From positions 1-26,298 of the IMG/VR virus record IMGVR_UViG_3300037119_002626: 26,298 nt of DNA; one strand, written 5' to 3'. This DNA comes from a virus. The position numbers and the translations under genes are program-made. The notes under the pieces are model-generated. The model made no database searches. It saw nothing but the letters and a program-made list of their open reading frames with translations, and was not told the origin of the DNA. This document shows positions 6,922-11,266 of this stretch, in pieces. The first letter of the stretch is position 1; each line of letters begins with the position of its first letter.

Positions 6922-7037
6922 GAGACTTCTTCGATGAAGTGATCTTGCCGGGGTGCTTATCCCTGCTTGTGTTCGGTGCGGCTACGACAGTCCTGTTCGG
7001 TGTCTCGTATCTGATCGCATGGCTTCTCTTCGGCTAG
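6918..7037 (+). CDS. Single-span membrane peptide (39 aa)
   Basis: This 39-residue product, starting in an ATGA overlap, has a short acidic N-terminus (MRDFFDEV) and one hydrophobic helix (about residues 9-38) with Gly, Ala and Tyr. It closes the left operon, just before the convergent terminator. Like the membrane peptides at 2111-2594 it could be a holin-like or anchoring peptide. Length and composition do not allow a firmer call. Confidence 0.55.
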   Translation: MRDFFDEVILPGCLSLLVFGAATTVLFGVSYLIAWLLFG

Positions 7038-7079
7038 CGCCCTGCCCCTGCCCCCTTGCCGTCCACAATCCCTGTTAGG

Positions 7080-7128
7080 CTGCGTAGCGGTTAGTCGATC
7101 CCTCTGGGATTCGGTTTACTGGACGCAG
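7080..7128 (-). repeat. Remnant leader cassette with closing stem
   Basis: Read on the minus strand this begins CTGCG-TCCAGTAAACCGA and ends GACTAACCGCTACGCAG. TCCAGTAAACCG and GACTAACCG both match the leader before the gene starting at 9247 (TCCAGTGAACCGATAAACGACTAACCG). A 6 bp stem (7080-7085 with 7123-7128) encloses a 5 bp hairpin (ATCCC/GGGAT). No gene follows on the minus strand, so it looks like a leader left over after loss of a gene. Confidence 0.4.
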
Positions 7129-7154
7129 AAAGGGCGCCTTCGCGGGCGCCCTTT
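7129..7154. terminator. Bidirectional hairpin terminator between converging operons
   Basis: A perfect 10 bp stem (AAAGGGCGCC at 7129-7138 with GGCGCCCTTT at 7145-7154) closes a 6-base loop. Each strand ends the stem in TTT, so it can act in both directions. It sits between the end of the plus-strand operon (7037) and the end of the minus-strand operon (7187), exactly where a shared terminator is expected. The U-tract is short. Confidence 0.75.
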
Positions 7155-7173
7155 CGCGTGCGGCTATGTGCTT

Positions 7174-7190
7174 GGCCTGCTCCTGCCTAG
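7174..7190 (-). repeat. Post-stop tag repeat, copy 1
   Basis: The 17-mer GGCCTGCTCCTGCCTAG (plus-strand text) occurs here and again, identically, at 8410-8426. In both places the minus-strand stop codon TAG falls at its end, so on the mRNA the stop is followed by GCAGGAGCAGGCC. A near copy follows the stop of the gene at 7630 and a looser one follows the gene at 8127. It appears to be the first element of the inter-gene cassette. Confidence 0.6.
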
Positions 7191-7378
7191 TCCAGGGCAG
7201 ACGCCTGTTTCTCGTCCTCCTGTTCCAGCTTCGCAACGATCGTCGCAGCCTCGCGCAGCATCGTTACGGCGTCCTCGATTAGAGTCGCCGCCTCCGCGCT
7301 TACGTCCTCCGCGCGCCACAGTTGCGTTTCTGCGTTGAGCGCTGCCAGGGTGATCTCTTCGGGTATTCCTTGACTCAT
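7187..7378 (-). CDS. Small helical acidic protein (63 aa)
   Basis: The product is one long Ala/Glu/Leu-rich helical segment (about residues 8-55) ending in QEDEKQASALD, with no cysteine or membrane span. The ATG at 7378 is chosen because it forms an ATGA overlap with the upstream gene. The upstream in-frame ATG (7417) would overlap that gene by 43 bp. It is the last gene of the minus-strand operon. A coiled-coil dimer is plausible. The function is unknown. Confidence 0.6.
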   Translation of the reverse strand: MSQGIPEEITLAALNAETQLWRAEDVSAEAATLIEDAVTMLREAATIVAKLEQEDEKQASALD

Positions 7379-7551
7379 GCGCCCTGCTCCTGCTCGAATT
7401 CGGGGACGCCTGCCCACTCCAATAGTTCAACGTCGCCGCTGTCGATCACTTCTGCAAGCGATTGAAGTTCGGCTAGCTCACTCCAACTAATCCGCTCGGC
7501 GCGAATCTCACCGCGTAGGTATTCGAGCCTTTCGCTCGTTTCTGCTTCCAT
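7375..7551 (-). CDS. Small acidic phage protein of the ISWSELAELQSLAE type (58 aa)
   Basis: The 58-residue product contains ERLEYLRGEIRAERISWSEL, followed by AELQSLAE and a GDVELLEWAGVPE tail. To my memory this pattern recurs in small proteins of actinobacterial phages, with no known function. The start at 7551 follows a strong AGAAGGAGG site in the shared leader, and the stop overlaps the next ATG. Its last six residues (EQEQGA) are encoded by GAGCAGGAGCAGGGCGC, the same sequence as the post-stop tag elsewhere in the operon, so the C-terminus may have absorbed a former intergenic cassette. Confidence 0.65.
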   Translation of the reverse strand: MEAETSERLEYLRGEIRAERISWSELAELQSLAEVIDSGDVELLEWAGVPEFEQEQGA

Positions 7552-7585
7552 CTTCCGGCCTCCTTCTGGTTGTTTATTTACCGGA

Positions 7586-7618
7586 TGACCGCGCCGAGTA
7601 ATGACACACGGCGCGGCC
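7586..7618 (-). ncRNA. Intergenic minihelix, class B (loop TGTCATTA), copy 1
   Basis: On the minus strand GGCCGCG pairs with CGCGGTC (7 bp, one G-U). It stacks directly on CCGTG/CTCGG (5 bp, one mismatch), capped by the 8-base loop TGTCATTA. The total of 12 bp equals a tRNA acceptor plus T stem. It lies between the stop of the 7630 gene and the TCCGGTAAA leader of the 7551-start gene, the same place as the tRNA-like elements, and is likewise followed by A then TCCGG. Confidence 0.6.
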
Positions 7619-7629
7619 TGCTCTTGCCT

Positions 7630-8040
7630 CTAAGCGGCGACTGCGCTTAGCTCTAGCTCCCATCGGATTGCGTGTCTGCGTGCGTTCTCCCGCGTGGGAC
7701 GATGCGGCGCATAGTTGCGCGTCTTCTCTACGAAATCGCTTGGCGATTCATAGATTCCAATGCGTGCCTCTGGATCGAGCTTGAATAGCGCGACCATCCA
7801 GTCGCCCCATTCGATGTAGGTAGCCGCCCGGTCGCCGCTTGTCTCGCCTCCGTATTGCCCTGTGTTTTGCGCGTAGCACCGCTTGATGCCGTGCGCGTCC
7901 TCGCCGTGCTCCGCTGATATGCGAACGTCGAAACGTCGCGCACGCGATCGGCTGCCGTGCAGGGAAACGTCCAGCCAGCACCCCTTAGGTAGCTCACGGT
8001 GGAGATCTTCCCAACTGAGCTTGTTTGTATGGATTTGCAT
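7630..8040 (-). CDS. Hypothetical phage protein (136 aa)
   Basis: The start at 8040 (MQIHTNKLSW) follows the AGAAAGGA site and shared leader. The open frame extends to 8154, but that part runs through the tRNA-like element and is unlikely to be translated. The protein has a mixed alpha/beta pattern with basic runs (SRSRARRFDVR) and a Trp-rich middle (YIEWGDWMVALFKLDPEARIG), with two cysteines. No family is recognised with confidence. It is the largest gene of the cassette-separated part of the operon apart from the 8602 gene. Confidence 0.65.
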   Translation of the reverse strand: MQIHTNKLSWEDLHRELPKGCWLDVSLHGSRSRARRFDVRISAEHGEDAHGIKRCYAQNTGQYGGETSGDRAATYIEWGDWMVALFKLDPEARIGIYESPSDFVEKTRNYAPHRPTRENARRHAIRWELELSAVAA

Positions 8041-8068
8041 TCCGGTCCTTTCTGGTTGATTTACCGGA

Positions 8069-8115
8069 TAGGCGCCGCAGGAATCGAACCCGCGCGACGG
8101 CACTCCTTCGCGCCC
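8069..8115 (-). ncRNA. tRNA-like minihelix 1 (acceptor + T arm only, 47 nt)
   Basis: Minus-strand order: 5' acceptor GGGCGCG, 15-nt spacer, T stem GCGGG, loop TTCGATT, CCTGC, 3' acceptor GGCGCCT, then A. The T loop fits TTCRANY exactly and is closed by the conserved G-C pair. Six of seven acceptor positions pair (one G-U, one G-G mismatch). There is no room for D or anticodon arms. It sits between the stop at 8127 and the start at 8040, followed by TCCGGTAAA and a Shine-Dalgarno. Confidence 0.7.
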
Positions 8116-8126
8116 TGTTCCTGCCC

Positions 8127-8327
8127 CTATTCCTCGTCGTACCCGTCGAACCACGGGCCGCGCTCGTCGGTGAGCGCTTGCGCCTCGTCGCTCGTCGCCG
8201 TGCTACTGCTTGTCTCAGGGTCGCGGCAATGCTCCTGCGCCTCGTCCAGCGTTAGCCCTTCTTCGATCACTTCGGATGCGTAATCGTCGCTTTGATACAT
8301 GCGGGTTACTCGATACGTTGCGTCCAT
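8127..8327 (-). CDS. Small conserved-type phage protein (YRVTRMYQSDDYASEV family-like, 66 aa)
   Basis: The product starts MDATYRVTRMYQSDDYASEV and ends GPWFDGYDEE, with a central AQEHCRDPETSSSTAT block. I recall very similar small proteins in many actinobacterial phage genomes, always of unknown function. The sequence is acidic with a beta-like start and one cysteine. The start at 8327 follows AAAGGAGG. The upstream extension in the same frame runs through the tRNA-like element at 8362-8409 and is rejected. It is followed by the GGCAGGAACAG tag and minihelix 1. Confidence 0.75.
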   Translation of the reverse strand: MDATYRVTRMYQSDDYASEVIEEGLTLDEAQEHCRDPETSSSTATSDEAQALTDERGPWFDGYDEE

Positions 8328-8361
8328 TGTCTGATCCTCCTTTGGATCGTTGTTTACCGGA

Positions 8362-8409
8362 AGGGGCGCCGCGGGATCGAACCGCGAACCATCACGCCTA
8401 ACGCGCCCC
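8362..8409 (-). ncRNA. tRNA-like minihelix 2 (acceptor + T arm only, 48 nt)
   Basis: This is the clearest copy. GGGGCGC pairs perfectly with GCGCCCC (7 bp) and CGCGG pairs perfectly with CCGCG (5 bp) around loop TTCGATC, which matches TTCRANY. The 5' acceptor and T stem are joined by only 16 nt, so D and anticodon arms are absent. It is followed by T and then TCCGGTAAAC, the shared leader of the 8327-start gene. On the upstream side it is preceded directly by the post-stop tag (8410-8426). Confidence 0.8.
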
Positions 8410-8426
8410 GGCCTGCTCCTGCCTAG
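8410..8426 (-). repeat. Post-stop tag repeat, copy 2
   Basis: This is identical over 17 bp to 7174-7190 and includes the TAG stop of the 8423 gene. On the mRNA the order is stop, GCAGGAGCAGGCC, then the first base pair of minihelix 2 with no gap. Exact conservation across the stop codon of two unrelated genes points to a copied module and not to coding constraint. Confidence 0.6.
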
Positions 8427-8605
8427 TTCCTGATCGAGTCCTTGCAATCGTCTGCCCATGCCTTGAGAATTGCTCGCGCATCCTCTGGCATTTCATGCGG
8501 CCACGCCTTTGCGATTGCTTGCAATTGCGCGTGCTCGCTATCCCGCGCGTGTTGCATGAGATAGGCCCGCGCATCCTTTGTGCTGTTGATTCTGCTTGGG
8601 ATCAT
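8423..8605 (-). CDS. Small helical hypothetical protein (60 aa)
   Basis: The 60-residue product is predicted mostly helical (KDARAYLMQHARDSEHAQLQ, then ARAILKAWADD) with a basic start and no membrane segment. It starts in an ATGA overlap with the 8602 gene, so there is no cassette here. Its stop lies in the 17-bp tag repeat. Function unknown. It may form a complex with the upstream gene product because the two are translationally coupled. Confidence 0.6.
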   Translation of the reverse strand: MIPSRINSTKDARAYLMQHARDSEHAQLQAIAKAWPHEMPEDARAILKAWADDCKDSIRN

Positions 8606-9069
8606 GCTGTCACCTTTCCTTCCCGCTTGGCTTTACGCCGCGCGATCTCTGCAGCGGCTTCCGGCGTCCCCATCGCGCGCAGCTCCTTGCCACTGGCACG
8701 GAAACAGTCAAGCGCGATCGTGAACCCTTGCGAGGGCTCCTGCGTATTCGGCGTGACCTTGACCTTGCGAGAACCCTTCTTAGGGGCTCTCCGTGGCTTA
8801 GGTGAGGCCGTTTTAGCGGCCTTGACCGAATCCCGCGTTACGCACTCGGCAACGTGCGCGGTTTGGATCTCCGCGATCAGGGCTAGCTGTTCTTCCGTAT
8901 GCGTTGGCACCCTTCCTGCGGATCCTTCACGGTGCCATTCCGTAACGCGCCGATCTAGCCCGGCAGCCTTGAATGCCTTGTCGCGGCGATTGTGTGCCGC
9001 CTTGACCGCGCGCCACGTTGGGGACTCGAATTCCATCCCCGTCCCCATCTTGTTTGTGGGCTCAACCAT
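8602..9069 (-). CDS. Basic hypothetical protein with lysine-rich centre (155 aa)
   Basis: The N-terminal half (about residues 15-80) is helical and contains FESPTWRAVKAAHNRRDKAF. The middle (about 85-105) is a very basic low-complexity stretch (KTASPKPRRAPKKGSRKVKV) and the C-terminal half is again helical and ends in RRKAKREGKVTA. It is therefore likely to bind nucleic acid. The start at 9069 has GGAGG upstream and overlaps the previous gene by 8 bp. An ATG at 9087 is a weaker alternative. No specific family is recognised. Confidence 0.6.
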   Translation of the reverse strand: MVEPTNKMGTGMEFESPTWRAVKAAHNRRDKAFKAAGLDRRVTEWHREGSAGRVPTHTEEQLALIAEIQTAHVAECVTRDSVKAAKTASPKPRRAPKKGSRKVKVTPNTQEPSQGFTIALDCFRASGKELRAMGTPEAAAEIARRKAKREGKVTA

Positions 9070-9247
9070 GCTTCGACCCTCCGCCACTGAGCGGGTTTAG
9101 GCTCTTGGCACTGAGAATCGCGCCACGATCCAATTCACGGCCCTGGCGAATGACCTTTGTAATCGCCTTTCCGCGATTCTCGGCCTCCACCACTTTGGAC
9201 CCCACGGCACCGCGCCGGTAGTCCATGAATTCCACTTTGTACTTCAT
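9062..9247 (-). CDS. Small beta-rich hypothetical protein (61 aa)
   Basis: The first 40 residues (KYKVEFMDYRRGAVGSKVV, then ENRGKAITKVIRQG) suggest a small alpha/beta fold, such as a short beta-hairpin and a helix. The tail is Gly/Ser rich. The start follows the leader CGAAAGGATCGGGC. It is the first gene of a three-gene overlapped block (9247 to 8423) that carries no internal cassette. Function unknown. Confidence 0.6.
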   Translation of the reverse strand: MKYKVEFMDYRRGAVGSKVVEAENRGKAITKVIRQGRELDRGAILSAKSLNPLSGGGSKHG

Positions 9248-9295
9248 GCCCGATCCTTTCGGTTAGTCGTTTATCGGTTCACTGGATACGGCAAA

Positions 9296-9326
9296 GCGCA
9301 TACGCAGTAATGACACTGCGCAGCGC
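9296..9326 (-). ncRNA. Intergenic hairpin, class B (loop TGTCATTA), copy 2
   Basis: A perfect 5 bp stem (CGCAG/CTGCG) carries the 8-base loop TGTCATTA, identical to the loop at 7599-7606. Outside it a second 4 bp stem (GCGC/GCGC) is separated by a small internal loop. It lies between the stop of the 9333 gene and the start-associated leader (TCCAGTGAAC) of the 9247-start gene. Its outer helix is less tRNA-like than that of copy 1. Confidence 0.5.
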
Positions 9327-9332
9327 GGGGTA

Positions 9333-9536
9333 CTAACGCTCTAGTGCGCTGATCCTTTCGTCGCAGCGTTCGCAGATTGGCACTTCACCCAAGATCGGGT
9401 GAGGCCGCATCGTCACCGCTTCATTCGGGCAGAGTGCGAACCATTGGCACGCGGGGATTTCCTCCACGGTTAGAGCCCCTTTCGCTCTCTGCTCCGCGCA
9501 CACTGCCCGAAGGATGTCTCTGCTCTTGCTTTCCAT
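9333..9536 (-). CDS. Four-cysteine zinc-ribbon-like protein (67 aa)
   Basis: A helical N-terminus (about residues 1-25) precedes CQWFALC, then a spacer of about 20 residues with His and Pro, then CERC. This is a C-x5-C...C-x2-C arrangement typical of small phage zinc fingers. The start at 9536 is preceded by AAAGGATCGGATCAG. It probably binds zinc and either DNA, tRNA-like RNA or a host protein. It shares an operon with the tRNA-like elements, but no functional link is shown. Confidence 0.65.
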   Translation of the reverse strand: MESKSRDILRAVCAEQRAKGALTVEEIPACQWFALCPNEAVTMRPHPILGEVPICERCDERISALER

Positions 9537-9567
9537 CTGATCCGATCCTTTCGTTGTGGTTACTGGA

Positions 9568-9611
9568 TACGCGCCCCCGGAATCGAACCGGGCGAAAGCT
9601 CCAAGACGCGT
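9568..9611 (-). ncRNA. tRNA-like minihelix 3 (acceptor + T arm only, 44 nt)
   Basis: ACGCGTC pairs with GGCGCGT (7 bp including one G-U). The T stem CCCGG/CCGGG is perfect around TTCGATT. The spacer is 12 nt (TTGGAGCTTTCG). After the 3' acceptor comes A, then TCCAGTAA, so a CCA triplet lies one base further out than in a normal tRNA. It is placed 8 bp after the stop of the 9620 gene and before the gene starting at 9536. Confidence 0.75.
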
Positions 9612-9619
9612 GGCTACTG

Positions 9620-9814
9620 CTAGTCCTGCTCTAGTGCTCTGATTGCCTCTACTAGTGCAACTGCGCGCCCGCTTGAATCCGGCCCGTGAATCGGCCCGAT
9701 GGTCAGGAATAGCGCGCCTGAGACATTGCGGCTAGCCCGCATGGGGATTCCCTGATAGTAGATCGGCTCCTGCCGTCCTGCCGTCACCTTTTCGATCGTT
9801 TCTTGAACTGTCAT
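9620..9814 (-). CDS. Hypothetical protein (64 aa)
   Basis: The product begins MTVQETIEKVTAGRQEPIYY and has a short beta-like middle (ALFLTIGPIHGPD) and a helical C-terminus ending in ALEQD. The start at 9814 is chosen because it follows the CGAAAGGATCGG leader. The upstream in-frame extension to 9871 would read through minihelix 4. It is acidic, with no cysteine or membrane span. No family is recognised. Confidence 0.6.
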   Translation of the reverse strand: MTVQETIEKVTAGRQEPIYYQGIPMRASRNVSGALFLTIGPIHGPDSSGRAVALVEAIRALEQD

Positions 9815-9842
9815 TTCCGATCCTTTCGTTGTGTTTACCGGA

Positions 9843-9886
9843 TGCGCGGCGAAGGAGTCGAACCCTCGCAAGCTGCCTAGCCGCGT
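9843..9886 (-). ncRNA. tRNA-like minihelix 4 (acceptor + T arm only, 44 nt)
   Basis: ACGCGGC pairs with GCCGCGC at six of seven positions (A-C mismatch at the end). T stem GAGGG/CCTTC (one G-U) closes loop TTCGACT, which matches TTCRANY. The 12-nt spacer TAGGCAGCTTGC resembles that of minihelix 3 (TTGGAGCTTTCG). The element is followed by A, then TCCGGTAAAC. It separates the genes starting at 10139 and 9814. Confidence 0.7.
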
Positions 9887-9893
9887 GGAATGC

Positions 9894-10139
9894 TCAGGGC
9901 TCTACGTGCCAGTAGCCGGGCTCCTGCTCTTCGCGCTTACGTTGCGCGGTCAAGAGAATCCGCAGCTCTGCGCGCAGTTCGGCGCGCTCTTCAGCGTGGA
10001 TTTCCTCGCCTCCGTCAAGATGAGCCTGTAGCGCGGATGAGCGCCTATCAATCTCACGCGCGAGCTGTTCATCTGAGAGAACGTGCGTCCGTCCCGCGTA
10101 GAACGGCTCTTGCAGATGTTGTCCGAATGCGTTCTTCAT
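9894..10139 (-). CDS. Helical hypothetical protein, first gene of the minus-strand operon (81 aa)
   Basis: The product is largely helical and highly charged (REIDRRSSALQAHLDGGEEIHAEERAELRAELRILL), ending in EEQEPGYWHVEP. It has no cysteine or membrane span. It is the promoter-proximal gene, with the leader TCCAGTCAATCG then GAAAGGGATC just before ATG at 10139 and a promoter/operator about 35 bp upstream. A coiled-coil or small regulatory protein is possible. No family is recognised. Confidence 0.65.
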   Translation of the reverse strand: MKNAFGQHLQEPFYAGRTHVLSDEQLAREIDRRSSALQAHLDGGEEIHAEERAELRAELRILLTAQRKREEQEPGYWHVEP

Positions 10140-10174
10140 GCTGATCCCTTTCGTTTCGATTGACTGGATGAGCC

Positions 10175-10202
10175 ATCATACACAATGGGCATTGTGCTGC
10201 AA
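10175..10202 (-). promoter_or_regulatory. Promoter of the minus-strand operon with palindromic operator in the spacer
   Basis: On the minus strand, -35 TTGCAG (10197-10202) and -10 TATGAT (10175-10180) are separated by exactly 16 bp. Those 16 bp (10181-10196) form a perfect inverted repeat: CACAATG, two bases, CATTGTG. A dimeric repressor bound there would block polymerase completely. The first gene starts about 35 bp downstream, and the start-associated leader lies between. Confidence 0.65.
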
Positions 10203-10640
10203 GGGTTCTCCCTCAAGAAGTCTCGCACCTACGCACGATCCAGGCGTGGAAGATTCGCCCCGATCTCAACCCCTCCCAAGCCCAAGCCATCACACCTAGA
10301 CCAAGAGAGCCCTAGACCGGCAAGGCTTGTACGTGCGAGAGACAGCGTTAGACCGGCATCCGTGCGTGTGCGTGTAGATCGTAGGTGCGTGCGACACCTC
10401 TCGCGCCCCACGCAGCCAACAGGCAACACTGCCTATGCACTGCCTAAGCAACAGGCACTAGCACCCTCGCACGTACGAGGCTACGTACCCCACAATCCCT
10501 CTATCCATGCCATCTCTCACCCCTTCTCTGCTCCTTAGACAGGGCACTAGAGCTTGAGTGAGTGAGCGCGAATACGACTGGCTGGTGAGCGTGCGTCGTG
10601 CGTGCGTGAGGGGGAGGGGAGTGGTGCCCGGCGCCCGTAC
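10203..10640. other. Gene-free structured region with inverted repeats
   Basis: No convincing gene is seen in about 440 bp. It contains a 14 bp inverted repeat (10326-10339 with 10466-10479, 13 of 14 matching), a 10 bp inverted repeat (CGCACCTACG at 10224 with CGTAGGTGCG at 10380), a local hairpin AGGTG/CACCT (10383-10399), and AGGCA and TGCCT words alternating at 10421, 10430, 10441 and 10453. GTGCGT-type runs give it low complexity. It adjoins the iteron array and may be part of an origin or control region. Confidence 0.5.
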
Positions 10641-10643
10641 CCC

Positions 10644-10762
10644 CACATATATATATAACTCCCGCCACACACATTTTGTAGCCACAACCAATTCCCTGTG
10701 TCCACAAACAGCCTGTGTGCCCACAGCCCATAACGTGTCCACAGTCTGCTACTGTGTCCACA
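10644..10762 (+). other. Candidate replication origin: AT stretch plus five iterons
   Basis: An AT run (ACATATATATATAACT) at about 10645-10660 is followed by five 10-mers at 10677, 10697, 10716, 10734 and 10753. They read TGTAGCCACA, TGTGTCCACA, TGTGCCCACA, CGTGTCCACA and TGTGTCCACA. Start-to-start spacing is 20, 19, 18 and 19 bp. The core GTCCACA resembles the actinobacterial DnaA box TTGTCCACA. An unwinding element next to ordered boxes is the plan of a replication origin. An alternative is an autoregulatory operator, since the last box reaches the next gene's ATG. Confidence 0.6.
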
Positions 10763-10983
10763 TGCTCGAAGAAGGAACGACGGTCATCTCGAAGCGGGGG
10801 CTTGGCCTTGGCTATGTAACTGACGAGAGGCAGGGGCCGTATCTCATCGTCAAGTGGAAGCTCGGGCCGGTGACGAACGAGCTGCCCCATGATCTTGCGA
10901 CTGAATGCCCTACTTGTGGTGGACATCCAACCCGCGCCGTTGAGAACTGGACTGACTGCTCAGACGTTTTCCATCATGCCTAA
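10762..10983 (+). CDS. Small hypothetical protein next to the iterons (73 aa)
   Basis: From ATG 10762, whose A is the last base of the last iteron, the product reads MLEEGTTVISKRG, followed by a beta-rich segment (GYVTDERQGPYLIVKWK) and one CxxC (CPTCGG), then ends FHHA. The first half could be an SH3-like barrel. There is no obvious Shine-Dalgarno, so translation may be leaderless, or the start may lie elsewhere. The open frame continues upstream through the iterons, which I consider non-coding. Its last 8 bp overlap the next gene. Confidence 0.5.
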   Translation: MLEEGTTVISKRGLGLGYVTDERQGPYLIVKWKLGPVTNELPHDLATECPTCGGHPTRAVENWTDCSDVFHHA

Positions 10984-11266
10984 GACCGAGATCGTCAAGT
11001 TCCGCCTCACCCCCGAAGAGAAATCTCAGCTCTTAGAAGATGCCGGTACCCAGACCCTTTCGGATTACATCCGTTTCAAGCTGGGGATCGACTCCGGCGC
11101 GGTTCGGGCGGTCTCGAAGCCTGCCGCCGTGAAGGTCAAGCAGGTCGATGTGATCGACGTTCACCCGGACGCCATCACCAACCCTGTTATGAAGGTCCAA
11201 CCCGCCCCCAACCCGCCCGAGTCCGCCTACGAGCGCCTGTTGCGAGAGCAGGGGAAGAATGCCTAG
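10976..11266 (+). CDS. Ribbon-helix-helix DNA-binding protein (MobC/CopG-like, 96 aa)
   Basis: The N-terminus KTEIVKFRLTPEEKSQLLED begins with a beta strand (EIVKFRLT) followed by two helices. The second helix contains LSDYIRFKLG, the typical pattern of Arc/CopG/MobC ribbon-helix-helix proteins. The C-terminal part (about residues 45-96) is Val/Pro rich and probably flexible. Such proteins bind palindromes or iterons as dimers of dimers and often autoregulate. The nearby iteron array and inverted repeats are plausible targets. The start overlaps the preceding stop by 8 bp (ATGCCTAA). Confidence 0.7.
   Translation: MPKTEIVKFRLTPEEKSQLLEDAGTQTLSDYIRFKLGIDSGAVRAVSKPAAVKVKQVDVIDVHPDAITNPVMKVQPAPNPPESAYERLLREQGKNA

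Noticed and set aside
7630-8154. Longer start (8154) for the 136-aa gene
   Set aside because: The extra residues would be translated through the tRNA-like element and leader. The ATG at 8040 has the leader and Shine-Dalgarno.
8069-9886. Complete, functional tRNA genes at the T-arm elements
   Set aside because: Only 12-16 nt separate the 5' acceptor from the T stem, so there is no D arm or anticodon arm and decoding is impossible. The elements can only be tRNA-like.
10185-10538. 117-aa plus-strand open frame
   Set aside because: It starts inside the promoter palindrome, has no ribosome site and is a low-complexity basic sequence. It coincides with the inverted repeats of a non-coding region.
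10677-10762. CRISPR array
   Set aside because: The repeats are only 10 bp with 8-10 bp between them, much too short for repeats and spacers. An iteron array is the better reading.
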